Source of the DNA: Spartobacteria bacterium
Lineage (GTDB): Bacteria > Verrucomicrobiota > Verrucomicrobiia > Chthoniobacterales > UBA10450
Assembly: GCA_003167365.1 (NCBI GenBank)
Contig: PMTM01000012.1
Span: 217,446-281,445, forward strand
Reading direction: 5' to 3'
DNA: 64,000 nt
Part shown: piece after piece, positions 43,717-52,309 of the stretch
Layout of the letters: every line of letters begins with the position of its first letter
How positions within the stretch are numbered: position 1 is the first letter of the stretch
The notes under the pieces: generated by a model
What the model was told of the DNA's origin: nothing
What the model saw: only the letters and a program-made list of their open reading frames with translations
The model's database searches: none
Position numbers and translations under genes: made by a program

Positions 43717-44550
43717 TTATTTCTTCGCGGTTCCCGGCGCTTGCTGGACAACGCGCTGCTCGGTTTGACGCCGAGCGATTACGAAATGGTTGTTGTCGCC
43801 ATAACTGCGCCAGGGTCCGGGCGGTACATCGCCAACTTCGACGAATTGCCAGTCGGTAACGTCAGTCGGCCCCAGGCCGAGATAATCGCGAACCGCGGGA
43901 GAAACGTCCAACCCGGCTCCGCGATTGAGGTTCGGTTTCGGTCTTTCGTTTCCAAAAACATATTGAAAATGGTCCGTGCGAAACGGCCCGCAATCCTCCC
44001 ATTGCGCGTAACAAGTGCGATTGCCTTTGCGAATCGCAACCCAGCGATCCTTACATACGGAGGAACCTGGCTGCGATCCCCTCTTTGCATATTCTTGTTT
44101 GAACCACGGGATAACCAACGGCGCTTCGGGTTTGAATTGGCCGTGCGTGACGTCGTTGTAAGGCAGGGCGTAATAGAACGGATTCTGGCGCGGAATGAAC
44201 GCGACGGGAATATAGTTGCGACGCGCTGAGGAATCGGGAGTATCGAAGCCGCCGTAATTATTCGTCCAATTCGCGTCCCATGAGCTCTTGAAATTCGGAA
44301 CAGGATTGTTGCCGCCGGCTTGTTCCCCAATCCAGAAGACGGTGGTCACGATATTTGTTTTCAACGGGAACCTCCGAGGAGTCCCGCGCTGCGACGTCGT
44401 CGGCACATAGACCTGCGGTTCGACTTTGGCCAGCGCTTGCTCGCGTAGTTTCATCGCGTACTTCGCAAAGTCCGCGCTGCTCTCGTAAGGGGATTGAGCT
44501 CGTGCGCTTAAAGCGCTCAGCAGGAAAACGAGTGCAAATATCCTTCTCAT
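43717..44550 (-). CDS. hypothetical secreted protein with double-psi-barrel-like region
   Basis: A 277-residue exported protein (signal RRIFALVFLLSALSARA). No family is certain. The C-terminal third reads like a double-psi beta-barrel as in RlpA: NRTCYAQWEDCGPF, then a loop, then RGAGLDVSPAVRDYLGLGP, where the 'D-x-S-P/A-A' block is the typical second half. A conserved-looking TNIVTTVFWIGEQAGGNNPV is at about residue 65. It is convergent with the dynamin-like gene and could act in the envelope. Confidence 0.65.
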   Translation of the reverse strand: MRRIFALVFLLSALSARAQSPYESSADFAKYAMKLREQALAKVEPQVYVPTTSQRGTPRRFPLKTNIVTTVFWIGEQAGGNNPVPNFKSSWDANWTNNYGGFDTPDSSARRNYIPVAFIPRQNPFYYALPYNDVTHGQFKPEAPLVIPWFKQEYAKRGSQPGSSVCKDRWVAIRKGNRTCYAQWEDCGPFRTDHFQYVFGNERPKPNLNRGAGLDVSPAVRDYLGLGPTDVTDWQFVEVGDVPPGPWRSYGDNNHFVIARRQTEQRVVQQAPGTAKK

Positions 44551-44668
44551 TTGGCGAATGCCGGATTGTCCTTTTATCCGATATTCCCTCCCTAGGCAAG
44601 GCCTTTCCCCAATGGAAAAACCAGTGTCACTGGCGGTTACGGGTTATAAAGCACTATCCATTCCAGCT

Positions 44669-46267
44669 TTAGCCCCGGCCCAGCAGCGTGTCGTGCCTGA
44701 ATCGCCGATCGTTCGTCTCCGGGTAATCGAGGGTGAAATGGAGCCCGCGGCTCTCTTTGCGGCTCAGCGCCGAATCGACAATCACCGCTGCCACTGTCGC
44801 GAGATTGCGCAGTTCCAGTAAGTCCACCGACACCTTGAAGTTCCAGTAAAAGTCATGGATCTCCTGCTGCAGATTTCGCAATCGCGCGCTCGCCCGCTGC
44901 AGCCGTTTGTCTGTGCGCACAATCCCGACGTAGTCCCACATCAAACGCCGGATCTCGTCCCAGTTGTGGTAAATCACCACCAGTTCATCGACATCTTGGA
45001 CATCGCCCGACTCCCATTCCGGCAGGGAGACTTTCCGCGCCTTGCGCAATACCGCGATGTCGCGAGTCATCGCTTCACAGGCACGATGCGCTACGACCAA
45101 TCCTTCAAGCAATGAGTTGCTCGCCAGTCGATTCGCGCCGTGCAATCCTGTGCATGCGACTTCGCCGATCGCGTAGAGGCCGGGCAGACTGGTCGCGCCA
45201 TTTACATCGGTCTTGATTCCACCGCACTGATAGTGCGCGGCCGGCACCACCGGAATCGGTTGCTTCGACATGTCGATTCCAAACCGGAGACACGTTTCGT
45301 AAATATTCGGAAAACGCTCCTTAATGAATTCCGGCGACTGATGCGTGATATCGAGAAAAACGCACTGCGCTCCTAAGCGCTTGATTTCCTCGTCGATCGC
45401 GCGCGCAACGATGTCCCGCGGCGCAAGCGACCCTCGCGGATCATAACGCTTCATGAAATCTTCGCCGAGATTGTTTCGCAAAATTCCCCCTTCACCGCGC
45501 ACCGCCTCCGAGATGAGGAATGATTTCGCCTTCGAATGGAACAAACAGGTCGGATGGAATTGGATGAACTCCATGTTCGCGATCACGGCGCCGGCCCGCC
45601 AGGCCATCGCCACGCCATCGCCGGTCGCGATGTCGGGATTAGTCGTGTACAAATAAACTTTCCCGCAACCTCCCGTCGCGAGCACGATCCGATCGGAACG
45701 AATCGTCTCCACTTCACTGTTTTTTTCATCGAGAACATAAGCGCCAAGGCAACGATCTTCTGCGGCGAACCCAAGCTTGCCCGCTGTGATCAAATCAACT
45801 GCCATATGATTTTCCAAGAGATCGACATGCGATTGTCGAGCAAGCTGGCGGAGCAACGTCTCTTCGATCTCCTTTCCGGTCACATCCTGCACGTGCAACA
45901 CTCGCCGCTTGGAGTGGCCGCCTTCGCGGCCAAGATCAAATTCGCGGTGACCGGAAACGTCCCGCTCATCGAAGTGTAAACCAAGATCGACTAGTTCCCT
46001 GATCCGCTGTGGTCCCTCGGTGATGATCGTCCGAACCGCCGCCTCGTCGCACAAGCCGGCGCCCGCTTCGAGCGTATCGCGCATATGCAGCGCAAAGGTA
46101 TCTTCGTCGCTCGTCACGCATGCAATTCCGCCCTGAGCCCAGGCCGTGTTCGTGTCGGCGCCTTTCCGTTTAGTAATCACCGCGACCGAGCCGTGTTTCG
46201 CGGCCTTCAACGCGAAGCTCAGCCCGGCGATGCCGCTGCCGATGACGACGAAATCGTATTCCTTCAT
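44669..46267 (-). CDS. nadB: L-aspartate oxidase
   Basis: A 532-residue FAD enzyme oxidising aspartate to iminoaspartate for NAD synthesis. N-terminal DFVVIGSGIAGLSFALKA, substrate region NTAWAQGGIACV and AAVRTIITEGPQRIRELV, plus VPAAHYQCGGIKTDVNGATS and GLHGANRLASNSLLEGLVV match the family closely. The last part keeps the ESRGLHFTLDYPETND block. Its ATG overlaps the stop of panC by 4 bp. nadA and nadC are not in the window. Confidence 0.95.
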   Translation of the reverse strand: MKEYDFVVIGSGIAGLSFALKAAKHGSVAVITKRKGADTNTAWAQGGIACVTSDEDTFALHMRDTLEAGAGLCDEAAVRTIITEGPQRIRELVDLGLHFDERDVSGHREFDLGREGGHSKRRVLHVQDVTGKEIEETLLRQLARQSHVDLLENHMAVDLITAGKLGFAAEDRCLGAYVLDEKNSEVETIRSDRIVLATGGCGKVYLYTTNPDIATGDGVAMAWRAGAVIANMEFIQFHPTCLFHSKAKSFLISEAVRGEGGILRNNLGEDFMKRYDPRGSLAPRDIVARAIDEEIKRLGAQCVFLDITHQSPEFIKERFPNIYETCLRFGIDMSKQPIPVVPAAHYQCGGIKTDVNGATSLPGLYAIGEVACTGLHGANRLASNSLLEGLVVAHRACEAMTRDIAVLRKARKVSLPEWESGDVQDVDELVVIYHNWDEIRRLMWDYVGIVRTDKRLQRASARLRNLQQEIHDFYWNFKVSVDLLELRNLATVAAVIVDSALSRKESRGLHFTLDYPETNDRRFRHDTLLGRG

Positions 46268-47106
46268 GGCAATCGAATGTTATCGATCAAGCGAGTCTTG
46301 CCGAAGAAAACCGCCAGCGCGAGCAGTGAGTTCGGCTCAACCATATCGCGCGTTTGCAAGGTTTCCGCATCGACAAGATCGACATAATCAATTCGTGCGA
46401 GCGACGCTTGCTCGATCATCCCGCGCACAAGATCGACAATCGTCTTAGCTGATCTTTCGCCCGCCTTGGTTCGATCGGCCCCGGCAAGTAATGCCCGCCG
46501 CAAGACCGTCGCCTGTTTCTGTTCTACGGTGCTCAAGTATTGATTACGCGAGCTGTAAGCCAATCCATCTTCCTCACGCACGGTCGGCACACCGATGATG
46601 TCGATGTTGAAATGAAGGTCTCGCACCATCCGTCGAATGATCGCGAGCTGTTGAAAATCTTTTTCGCCAAAGACCGCCACGGCGGGCGAAAGAATATTGA
46701 ACAGCTTCGCTACCACCGTGCAGACGCCGCGAAAATGCCCCGGACGCGATTTGCCGCATAAGGTTTCCGAAAGGTCAGTCTCCTCGACATACGCCGAGCG
46801 ACCCTCCGAGTACATCTCCGGCGGCGACGGACGGAACAAAAGATCGACGCCGGCATTCCGGCAAAAATCTTCGTCCGCCTTTTCCGGTCGCGGATAATTC
46901 TCGAAATCGCTCCCCGGCTCGAACTGGAGCGGATTGACAAAAATACTGACCATGACCTCGCCATTTCTCCCCGCATGTTCACGCGCGACGCGAAGCAATT
47001 CGCGGTGCCCTTTGTGCAATGCCCCCATGGTGGGCACAAGCACTCTAGATCCACTGCGTTCACCAATGAATGCTGCTGCGTTGGAAACCGACGAAATAGT
47101 TTTCAC
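46264..47106 (-). CDS. panC: pantoate--beta-alanine ligase
   Basis: A 280-residue pantothenate synthetase (coenzyme A pathway). VPTMGALHKGHRELLRVAR carries the HIGH-type motif, VSIFVNPLQFEPGSDFENYP and VFGEKDFQQLAIIRRMVRDL follow, and REEDGLAYSSRNQYL is the KMSKS-type substrate loop. Length is normal. It is coupled to nadB by a 4-bp overlap, joining NAD and CoA supply. Confidence 0.95.
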   Translation of the reverse strand: MKTISSVSNAAAFIGERSGSRVLVPTMGALHKGHRELLRVAREHAGRNGEVMVSIFVNPLQFEPGSDFENYPRPEKADEDFCRNAGVDLLFRPSPPEMYSEGRSAYVEETDLSETLCGKSRPGHFRGVCTVVAKLFNILSPAVAVFGEKDFQQLAIIRRMVRDLHFNIDIIGVPTVREEDGLAYSSRNQYLSTVEQKQATVLRRALLAGADRTKAGERSAKTIVDLVRGMIEQASLARIDYVDLVDAETLQTRDMVEPNSLLALAVFFGKTRLIDNIRLP

Positions 47107-47199
47107 GCGTCACGATGCAATCCGAGACGCAGTTTAGAGCTTTCACACGACAAAGCGAATTGTCGCCAATCGCGCGAATCGACACTGCAGAAGTCTATG

Positions 47200-48771
47200 T
47201 CACAAGTTAGTGCGTCGTCTAAAAATGGAAAATTGATCCAATTGCGCGACCTGGATGAAATGATCCTGGATTACAATCAGCGGCGCGTTCGGACCAAGTT
47301 GCTCCGATGCGTTGGCTTCATGAAAAGCGCTTAATTCCGAATCAAGGATGATCCAGTCGGCAGTGGCAATGTCGTTAGCCAAACGGGAATTAAGGCGATT
47401 AGCTGACAGTGGATTCATTTCGATGAAATAAGACGCCGGCTCCAACTGCGGAAGTAGATAATAAAAGAAGACGTCGTTATAATTTGTTCGACGCAAATCA
47501 CGCGGACCGACAAAAAGGCGCTGTCCAGGTTGCGATTTTTGCGCGATAGCCGCGCAAATTCTTGTCGCAGCCTGAGCATCTTTCGGAGAACTTAATGGAA
47601 ATTTGCGCTCGGCCGAGCGAGCCGCACACTGCGATATTTCTGATACCGCAAGTTGATCGTGTACGATAAGGTCGAAAATTTCAGTCGATTGAGGACAGAT
47701 CGAAAAAAGCACGCTCAAGCAGGCTGCGGTCATCAAACCTGCCAATAATGGAGAGAACGCTCGTTTGTCAGTCAACTGCGCGAGAGCGGCAAACAGAACC
47801 GGAAGCAACCCGACCGTTACAGGCGCCGACATGGCAGTGTGGAAATAATCGGCACGTTGAATCGCTTGAGGCGCGGTTAAGATGCCTAAGCATCCCAAAG
47901 CAAGAAGCGCGACACCGCTGGATTCGGCACGCTTCTTCCAAACGGCAAGCGCACCACACAAGAAGGCAAAGAAAGCCGAGCCGATGAGTGTACAAAGAAA
48001 AACTGTACTCTGCAAACCTTGGCCAAACAGAGGCAACCTGCGCCCGGGATTCGAATAAATAACGGGATAAAGAAAAAGATTTTCAATGACCTGCCAATAA
48101 CCTGCGCCAACTATCCAAAACAGTAGCGGCGAGCAACCGGCCACCATACCCATCGTGTAGCTCCACCATTCTTTTGACTTTAAGAGAAAGAGAAGGATCG
48201 CTGCAGACGCGATGACTGCAGGTGCCATATCGATTCGAAACAAGATAGCGATTCCGCCTATGCAACCAGCTACCGCCGGACCGATTCGTCCGCGCGTGGG
48301 AGAGGTTAACGACCGCGTGAGAAGACTCGTTGAACCTACAGCGAGTGCGAGGGCAATAATCCACGCGTTTGCAAACAGCCCCAGCGGAAGCAGCACAAAG
48401 ATGGCGATCGCAACAACACCGGTAGCAGCGATTTTTCCCCATCTGCGTGCCGCGAGATACAACATCGCGAAGAGCAACAGGCGATAGACTATTCCAACAG
48501 CGCGCTCTGTCGCGACGGTTGCTCCACAGACGCGAAATACCGCTGCTAGCGTGCAGAAGTTAGCCGGGCCGTAAAACGTTTCGAAATCTCGATACGCCAT
48601 TTTGCCTTTCAACATTAGCTCCGGATAAACGAGTAGTGTGGCTTCATCCATCCTCGAGCCAGCTGCATACAAGCCCGGTCGATACAAAAATATCGCTGCT
48701 ACCAATAACAGAGTGATGAGCACCGCTTCTGTAATCGATTTGAAAAGCAGCTTATCAGATAATCCGTTCAT
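47200..48771 (-). CDS. polytopic membrane protein, GT39/PMT-like glycosyltransferase
   Basis: A 523-residue integral membrane protein with about ten hydrophobic helices. The first extracytoplasmic loop has SRMDEATLLVYPELMLKGK and AYRDFETFYGPANF, where the acidic D-E and the 'G-x-x-Y-R-D-F' pattern resemble GT-C-type glycosyltransferases that use lipid-linked sugars. The C-terminal 120 residues are soluble and end with FRRRTNL. ATG 48771 is chosen because membrane helices start right after; the frame is open to 49176 but overlaps the methyltransferase gene. It is placed in an envelope-glycan block. Confidence 0.72.
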   Translation of the reverse strand: MNGLSDKLLFKSITEAVLITLLLVAAIFLYRPGLYAAGSRMDEATLLVYPELMLKGKMAYRDFETFYGPANFCTLAAVFRVCGATVATERAVGIVYRLLLFAMLYLAARRWGKIAATGVVAIAIFVLLPLGLFANAWIIALALAVGSTSLLTRSLTSPTRGRIGPAVAGCIGGIAILFRIDMAPAVIASAAILLFLLKSKEWWSYTMGMVAGCSPLLFWIVGAGYWQVIENLFLYPVIYSNPGRRLPLFGQGLQSTVFLCTLIGSAFFAFLCGALAVWKKRAESSGVALLALGCLGILTAPQAIQRADYFHTAMSAPVTVGLLPVLFAALAQLTDKRAFSPLLAGLMTAACLSVLFSICPQSTEIFDLIVHDQLAVSEISQCAARSAERKFPLSSPKDAQAATRICAAIAQKSQPGQRLFVGPRDLRRTNYNDVFFYYLLPQLEPASYFIEMNPLSANRLNSRLANDIATADWIILDSELSAFHEANASEQLGPNAPLIVIQDHFIQVAQLDQFSIFRRRTNL

Positions 48772-48830
48772 GGCGGGAACACGTGCCTTTAGCAATTCTC
48801 GTTCCTTGAAGAAATGCCGAAAAATGCGCG

Positions 48831-49529
48831 CTAAACCCGCGACTCCAACCAAATCGCCTGCCGGGCGAAACGGAATCTGCGGTGACCGAAATCTATCCAG
48901 CCGGCACGCCGCGCGAGATTGCGCAGTTCCGAAAATGAAAATGCGCGAGTGGCAGATAATCGACCGTCGATGCGTGTCATCGGTTCGCGAAAAATGAGAG
49001 CGGTCAAAAGATAGACGCCAACAGTGGCGAGAAGTCCACGGCGCAGATCGGAGACGAGGACAAATTTTCGCGAAAGTTCGTGGCAATGTCGGAGCAGCCG
49101 CACGGCGTCTTCTTCGGTGAAATGATGAAGCGCGAGTGAATTGAGAACGATGTCGTAGCGGTCGACTGGATTCCATTCGAGGACATTGGCTCCGACAAAC
49201 GAAATTTCCGGGTAATCAACGCTGAGCTTTCTCGCGATTTCGAGCGTGGCTGCTTGTTGCTCCAGCGCGTGAATCTCAACTTTCGCGCCAATTTTGCGTG
49301 CGTGATCGATAATTAACCGCGGGATGTCGCCCGACCCAGTGGCAAGATCAACAATTCGCAATTGATCTCCCGGTTCAATCCAGCGACGAATGAACCGCAG
49401 AACAACCGCATAGCTGCCGAAGTAGCGATTGAGCTGCCGCAGATTTTCCAGGTCGCGCTCCAGCTCAGCGGAAACCGGCTGTGGCCGGTCCATTAGTTCC
49501 GGCTCAGCAGGATCGAAACGACGCTTCAT
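48831..49529 (-). CDS. class I SAM-dependent methyltransferase
   Basis: A 232-residue methyltransferase with a Rossmann core: QLRIVDLATGSGDIPRLIIDH (motif I), VEIHALEQQAATLEIAR (motif II), FVGANVLEWNPVDRYDIVLNSLALHHF (motif IV). The C-terminal helix pair resembles UbiE-type and related small-molecule methyltransferases. ATG 49529 is chosen; a TTG at 49541 is in frame. The leader has the CGCGGAT motif (49536-49558) in place of a clear ribosome site. Substrate unknown. Confidence 0.82.
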   Translation of the reverse strand: MKRRFDPAEPELMDRPQPVSAELERDLENLRQLNRYFGSYAVVLRFIRRWIEPGDQLRIVDLATGSGDIPRLIIDHARKIGAKVEIHALEQQAATLEIARKLSVDYPEISFVGANVLEWNPVDRYDIVLNSLALHHFTEEDAVRLLRHCHELSRKFVLVSDLRRGLLATVGVYLLTALIFREPMTRIDGRLSATRAFSFSELRNLARRAGWIDFGHRRFRFARQAIWLESRV

Positions 49530-49535
49530 TGAGGC

Positions 49536-49558
49536 GATCAACCGCGGATTACGCGGAT
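49536..49558. repeat. start-proximal CGCGGAT motif upstream of methyltransferase
   Basis: GATCAACCGCGGATTACGCGGAT, two mismatches to the copy at 26876-26898 upstream of dnaJ. It sits 6 bp before the ATG at 49529 on the minus strand. Confidence 0.5.
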
Positions 49559-49580
49559 GAAGATGCAGAAGGAACCTGTT

Positions 49581-50345
49581 CTATTTCTTTTTTTCCTGCT
49601 TTCCCGATTGATCCAGGAATTTTTGCCACGATTCGGGCAGCGGCGCTGTTTCAATCTCGCTGGCGATGCGGCCTTCGAATTCCGGATGGAAAATTACGCT
49701 TGTCCCGTAAACCATGATCACATCCTCTGAGCCTTCCACCCGGATCGCATGGGCAACTCCTGGCGGCACCACGACGCCGACATTGTTCTGGCCGCGATGA
49801 TTATCGCCATCGACAAAAAAACGCATTGTGCGCAAAGGCAATCCCGCGCGGACGTCGCGCAAGATCATCTCCGCTCTGCCCTGGACAAAGAACATCACGT
49901 CCCACTGCTCGTCGTCGTAACACCTCAGCGAATATTTTCCGGATTCGGTAATGAATAACCGATGCAGCCATTTCTGCGCGGTCGTGCCGGAAGGAATGCT
50001 CGGCGGATGAATGTGAAAACCTTTCGCGCTGCCCGCGAACATGCGAGCCGTGGCCCACTGTTTCGGCCAGAACCCAATCCTGGCCAGAATTCCCTCATCG
50101 CGCCGGGCGAATTCGCCGAAGATCCCGCGATGCCGCTGGGGACGAACCTGCCTGGAAAATATCTCCACACCGGGAATCCAAATCTTTTTTGCGTCCGGTT
50201 TGCGCGAATCGATGGCGGCTAGCTCCCCGGCCTCGACTCCCATTTCGGCAACGCGTTGGGTGAACGACCTTACTTTGTAATCGCGAGAAGTGAGCTCTGC
50301 TTGCGCGGCATCATTCAGCCCGGCCCATAAATTCGTCTTGCTCAT
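49581..50345 (-). CDS. RmlC-like cupin (dTDP-4-dehydrorhamnose 3,5-epimerase-like)
   Basis: A 254-residue cupin with RmlC features: AKGFHIHPPSIP, HRLFITESGKYSLRCYDDEQW, and VGVVVPPGVAHAIRVEGSEDV followed by FHPEFEGRI. The conserved His in KGFHIH and the Pro-Gly-x-x-H loop are those of the epimerase barrel. It has an N-terminal extension of about 90 residues not typical for RmlC, so it may act on another nucleotide sugar. It lies 18 bp downstream of a large GT2 gene, consistent with glycan work. Confidence 0.72.
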   Translation of the reverse strand: MSKTNLWAGLNDAAQAELTSRDYKVRSFTQRVAEMGVEAGELAAIDSRKPDAKKIWIPGVEIFSRQVRPQRHRGIFGEFARRDEGILARIGFWPKQWATARMFAGSAKGFHIHPPSIPSGTTAQKWLHRLFITESGKYSLRCYDDEQWDVMFFVQGRAEMILRDVRAGLPLRTMRFFVDGDNHRGQNNVGVVVPPGVAHAIRVEGSEDVIMVYGTSVIFHPEFEGRIASEIETAPLPESWQKFLDQSGKQEKKK

Positions 50346-50363
50346 GTCGATCTTAACAGCAGT

Positions 50364-52235
50364 TCAATTGCCTAACGAAAAATCGGCGCGTTCGCGAGAA
50401 AGATTTGGGCTGTAATATGGGTCTCTATCGAGAATGCCGGCCCAGCGCTCCCGTATGATGTTGGTGGAGTGACTGTCGATCTTGTGCTCGGCACCGGATG
50501 CGTGGTGATAAAGCTTCGCGAACGGAGTGTAAACGATCAGATAACCGGCGCGCCGCATCTTGAGACAAAGATCGACGTTAGCCAACGCGCCCGGCAGCTG
50601 TTCATCGAACCCGCCCACTTCTTGAAAGACTTCGCGCCGGGTTAACAGACACGCGCCAGAAACCGCACTGCAATTGCGGGTAATCTGCAATTGCCGGCAA
50701 ACGCCCGGGTCTTCGGCCGGAAAACCGCGAAAGGCTGGTTGCGCAATCCCGTCCACGCCAACGACAACGCCGGCATGATCGATTGTGTTATTCGACGAGA
50801 TCAGTCGCGCGCCAACCGCGCCGACTTCAGAACGCTGCACGTGTTCCGCCATCAGGCTCAACCACTCGGTGTCAATCGGCTCGATGCGGTCGCCCAGAAA
50901 TAAAATCCACGGACTGTCTGCTTGCTGAACAGCAAGATTGTAATTCACAGCAAGATCGACAGTCACAATTTCGAAATTTGGATACGCGATATTCTTCTTG
51001 AGCGCCTCAATCGAATCGCGCGCTGTCGTGATAATCGAAATTTTCTGCGCGACTTTAAGATCGCGCCGCACCACGTAAGCGTGCGTACGCCAATCAACCG
51101 TTACGTCCGCTCGCTGTCCAACGCGCTCGAAATGACTCTTGATTGCTTCGCGGCCGGCCTCGAGCGCGCCCGGCTTGCGACGAATATTGTCGGCCACCGA
51201 ACTGTCCGTTTTTCGCCAGTGATAAAGAACCAGCGGCACGTGACGGATGCGATCTCTCTTCTCGATCATGCGGAGAAAAAGATCGTAATCCTGCGAGCCG
51301 TCGAACTCGGAACGGAAGCCGCCCACTTCTTGCGCGAGCGCGCGTCGGAAGGTGGCGAAGTGGCAAACGTAGTTATAAGAAAGGAAAAAATCCGGCGACC
51401 AATCCGGCTTGAGCGCCGGCGAGGCAAAACCGTCTTCAGTCAACTTGTCTTCGTCGGAATAGACCAGATCGATATCCGGATTCGATTGCAAAAGTTTCGC
51501 CGTCTGAAAGAGCGCATCGGGCTCGAGCAGATCGTCGTGATCGAGCAGACCGATCCACTCGCCGCGCGCCTGAGTGAGACCATCGTTGGAGGCGGCGGAA
51601 ATCCCGCCGTTTTTCTCGCGTTGAATTAGACGAATCCGCGAATCGCGTTGTTGGATCTGGGACAAGAAATTCAGTGTGGCGCCATTGCGGGAGGCGTCGT
51701 CGATCAAGAGCAATTCCCAATTCTCGTACGCTTGGGCGAGGACAGAATCGACGGTTTGCTCGAGCCATTCCACTGGAGTGTTGAATACCGGCGTGATAAC
51801 GCTGATCAACGGTTGAAAAGAAAATGCGCGAGATTCGCTCCGCATCGTTTCCAGATCTTGCGGCGACGGACGATGTCGATCCAACCATGCTTGGTACTCA
51901 GTTGTGCCGCGTTTCGGCGGCGCCCGAAAAAGCGAAGTCGCGTGCTGGAGCAATCGAAATGGGGCAAGTAGGAGTTGTCCAATTCTGCGCTCCGGAGATT
52001 TGCGGAGCGCGTGCTGCTCACGCTTGAGACGCTTCAGTTCACGCTGCGCTTCTTTGAGTTTGAGAATCTTCTCCTCGAGCCGCGTAATATGCGCATCGGC
52101 GCCGGCCAGTTCGGCGCTACGCGCGTGCAAGCTGCGTTGAAGCTCACGCACGTCCGCGCGAAGACGCGCGACCGTCGATTCGAGAGCTGATGCGTCTTCC
52201 CCGAAGGGATGTGGAGCCGTTTGCAACACCGGCAC
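50364..52235 (-). CDS. large glycosyltransferase, coiled coil plus two GT2-like domains
   Basis: A 623-residue protein. Residues ~15-80 form a coiled coil (ARLRADVRELQRSLHARSAEL, LEEKILKLKEAQRELKRLKR). A GT2 domain covers ~143-350: ISVITPVFNTP, WELLLIDDASRNG, WIGLLDHDDLLEPDAL with the DxD-like DHDD, and DGSQDYDLFLRM. A second, weaker GT-A-like domain covers ~390-600 (SPWILFLGDRIEP, CLKMRRAGYLIVYTPFAKLYHHAS). This layout is typical of O-antigen and cell-surface glycan synthesis. It is first in a run with the cupin gene. Confidence 0.85.
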   Translation of the reverse strand: MPVLQTAPHPFGEDASALESTVARLRADVRELQRSLHARSAELAGADAHITRLEEKILKLKEAQRELKRLKREQHALRKSPERRIGQLLLAPFRLLQHATSLFRAPPKRGTTEYQAWLDRHRPSPQDLETMRSESRAFSFQPLISVITPVFNTPVEWLEQTVDSVLAQAYENWELLLIDDASRNGATLNFLSQIQQRDSRIRLIQREKNGGISAASNDGLTQARGEWIGLLDHDDLLEPDALFQTAKLLQSNPDIDLVYSDEDKLTEDGFASPALKPDWSPDFFLSYNYVCHFATFRRALAQEVGGFRSEFDGSQDYDLFLRMIEKRDRIRHVPLVLYHWRKTDSSVADNIRRKPGALEAGREAIKSHFERVGQRADVTVDWRTHAYVVRRDLKVAQKISIITTARDSIEALKKNIAYPNFEIVTVDLAVNYNLAVQQADSPWILFLGDRIEPIDTEWLSLMAEHVQRSEVGAVGARLISSNNTIDHAGVVVGVDGIAQPAFRGFPAEDPGVCRQLQITRNCSAVSGACLLTRREVFQEVGGFDEQLPGALANVDLCLKMRRAGYLIVYTPFAKLYHHASGAEHKIDSHSTNIIRERWAGILDRDPYYSPNLSRERADFSLGN

Positions 52236-52309
52236 ATTATATTAATTGAAGCGCAGCGCAGGCAAATTTACGCTGGTGCCGCGCGCCGCGAGCGCCCTCG
52301 CAGATCCTA

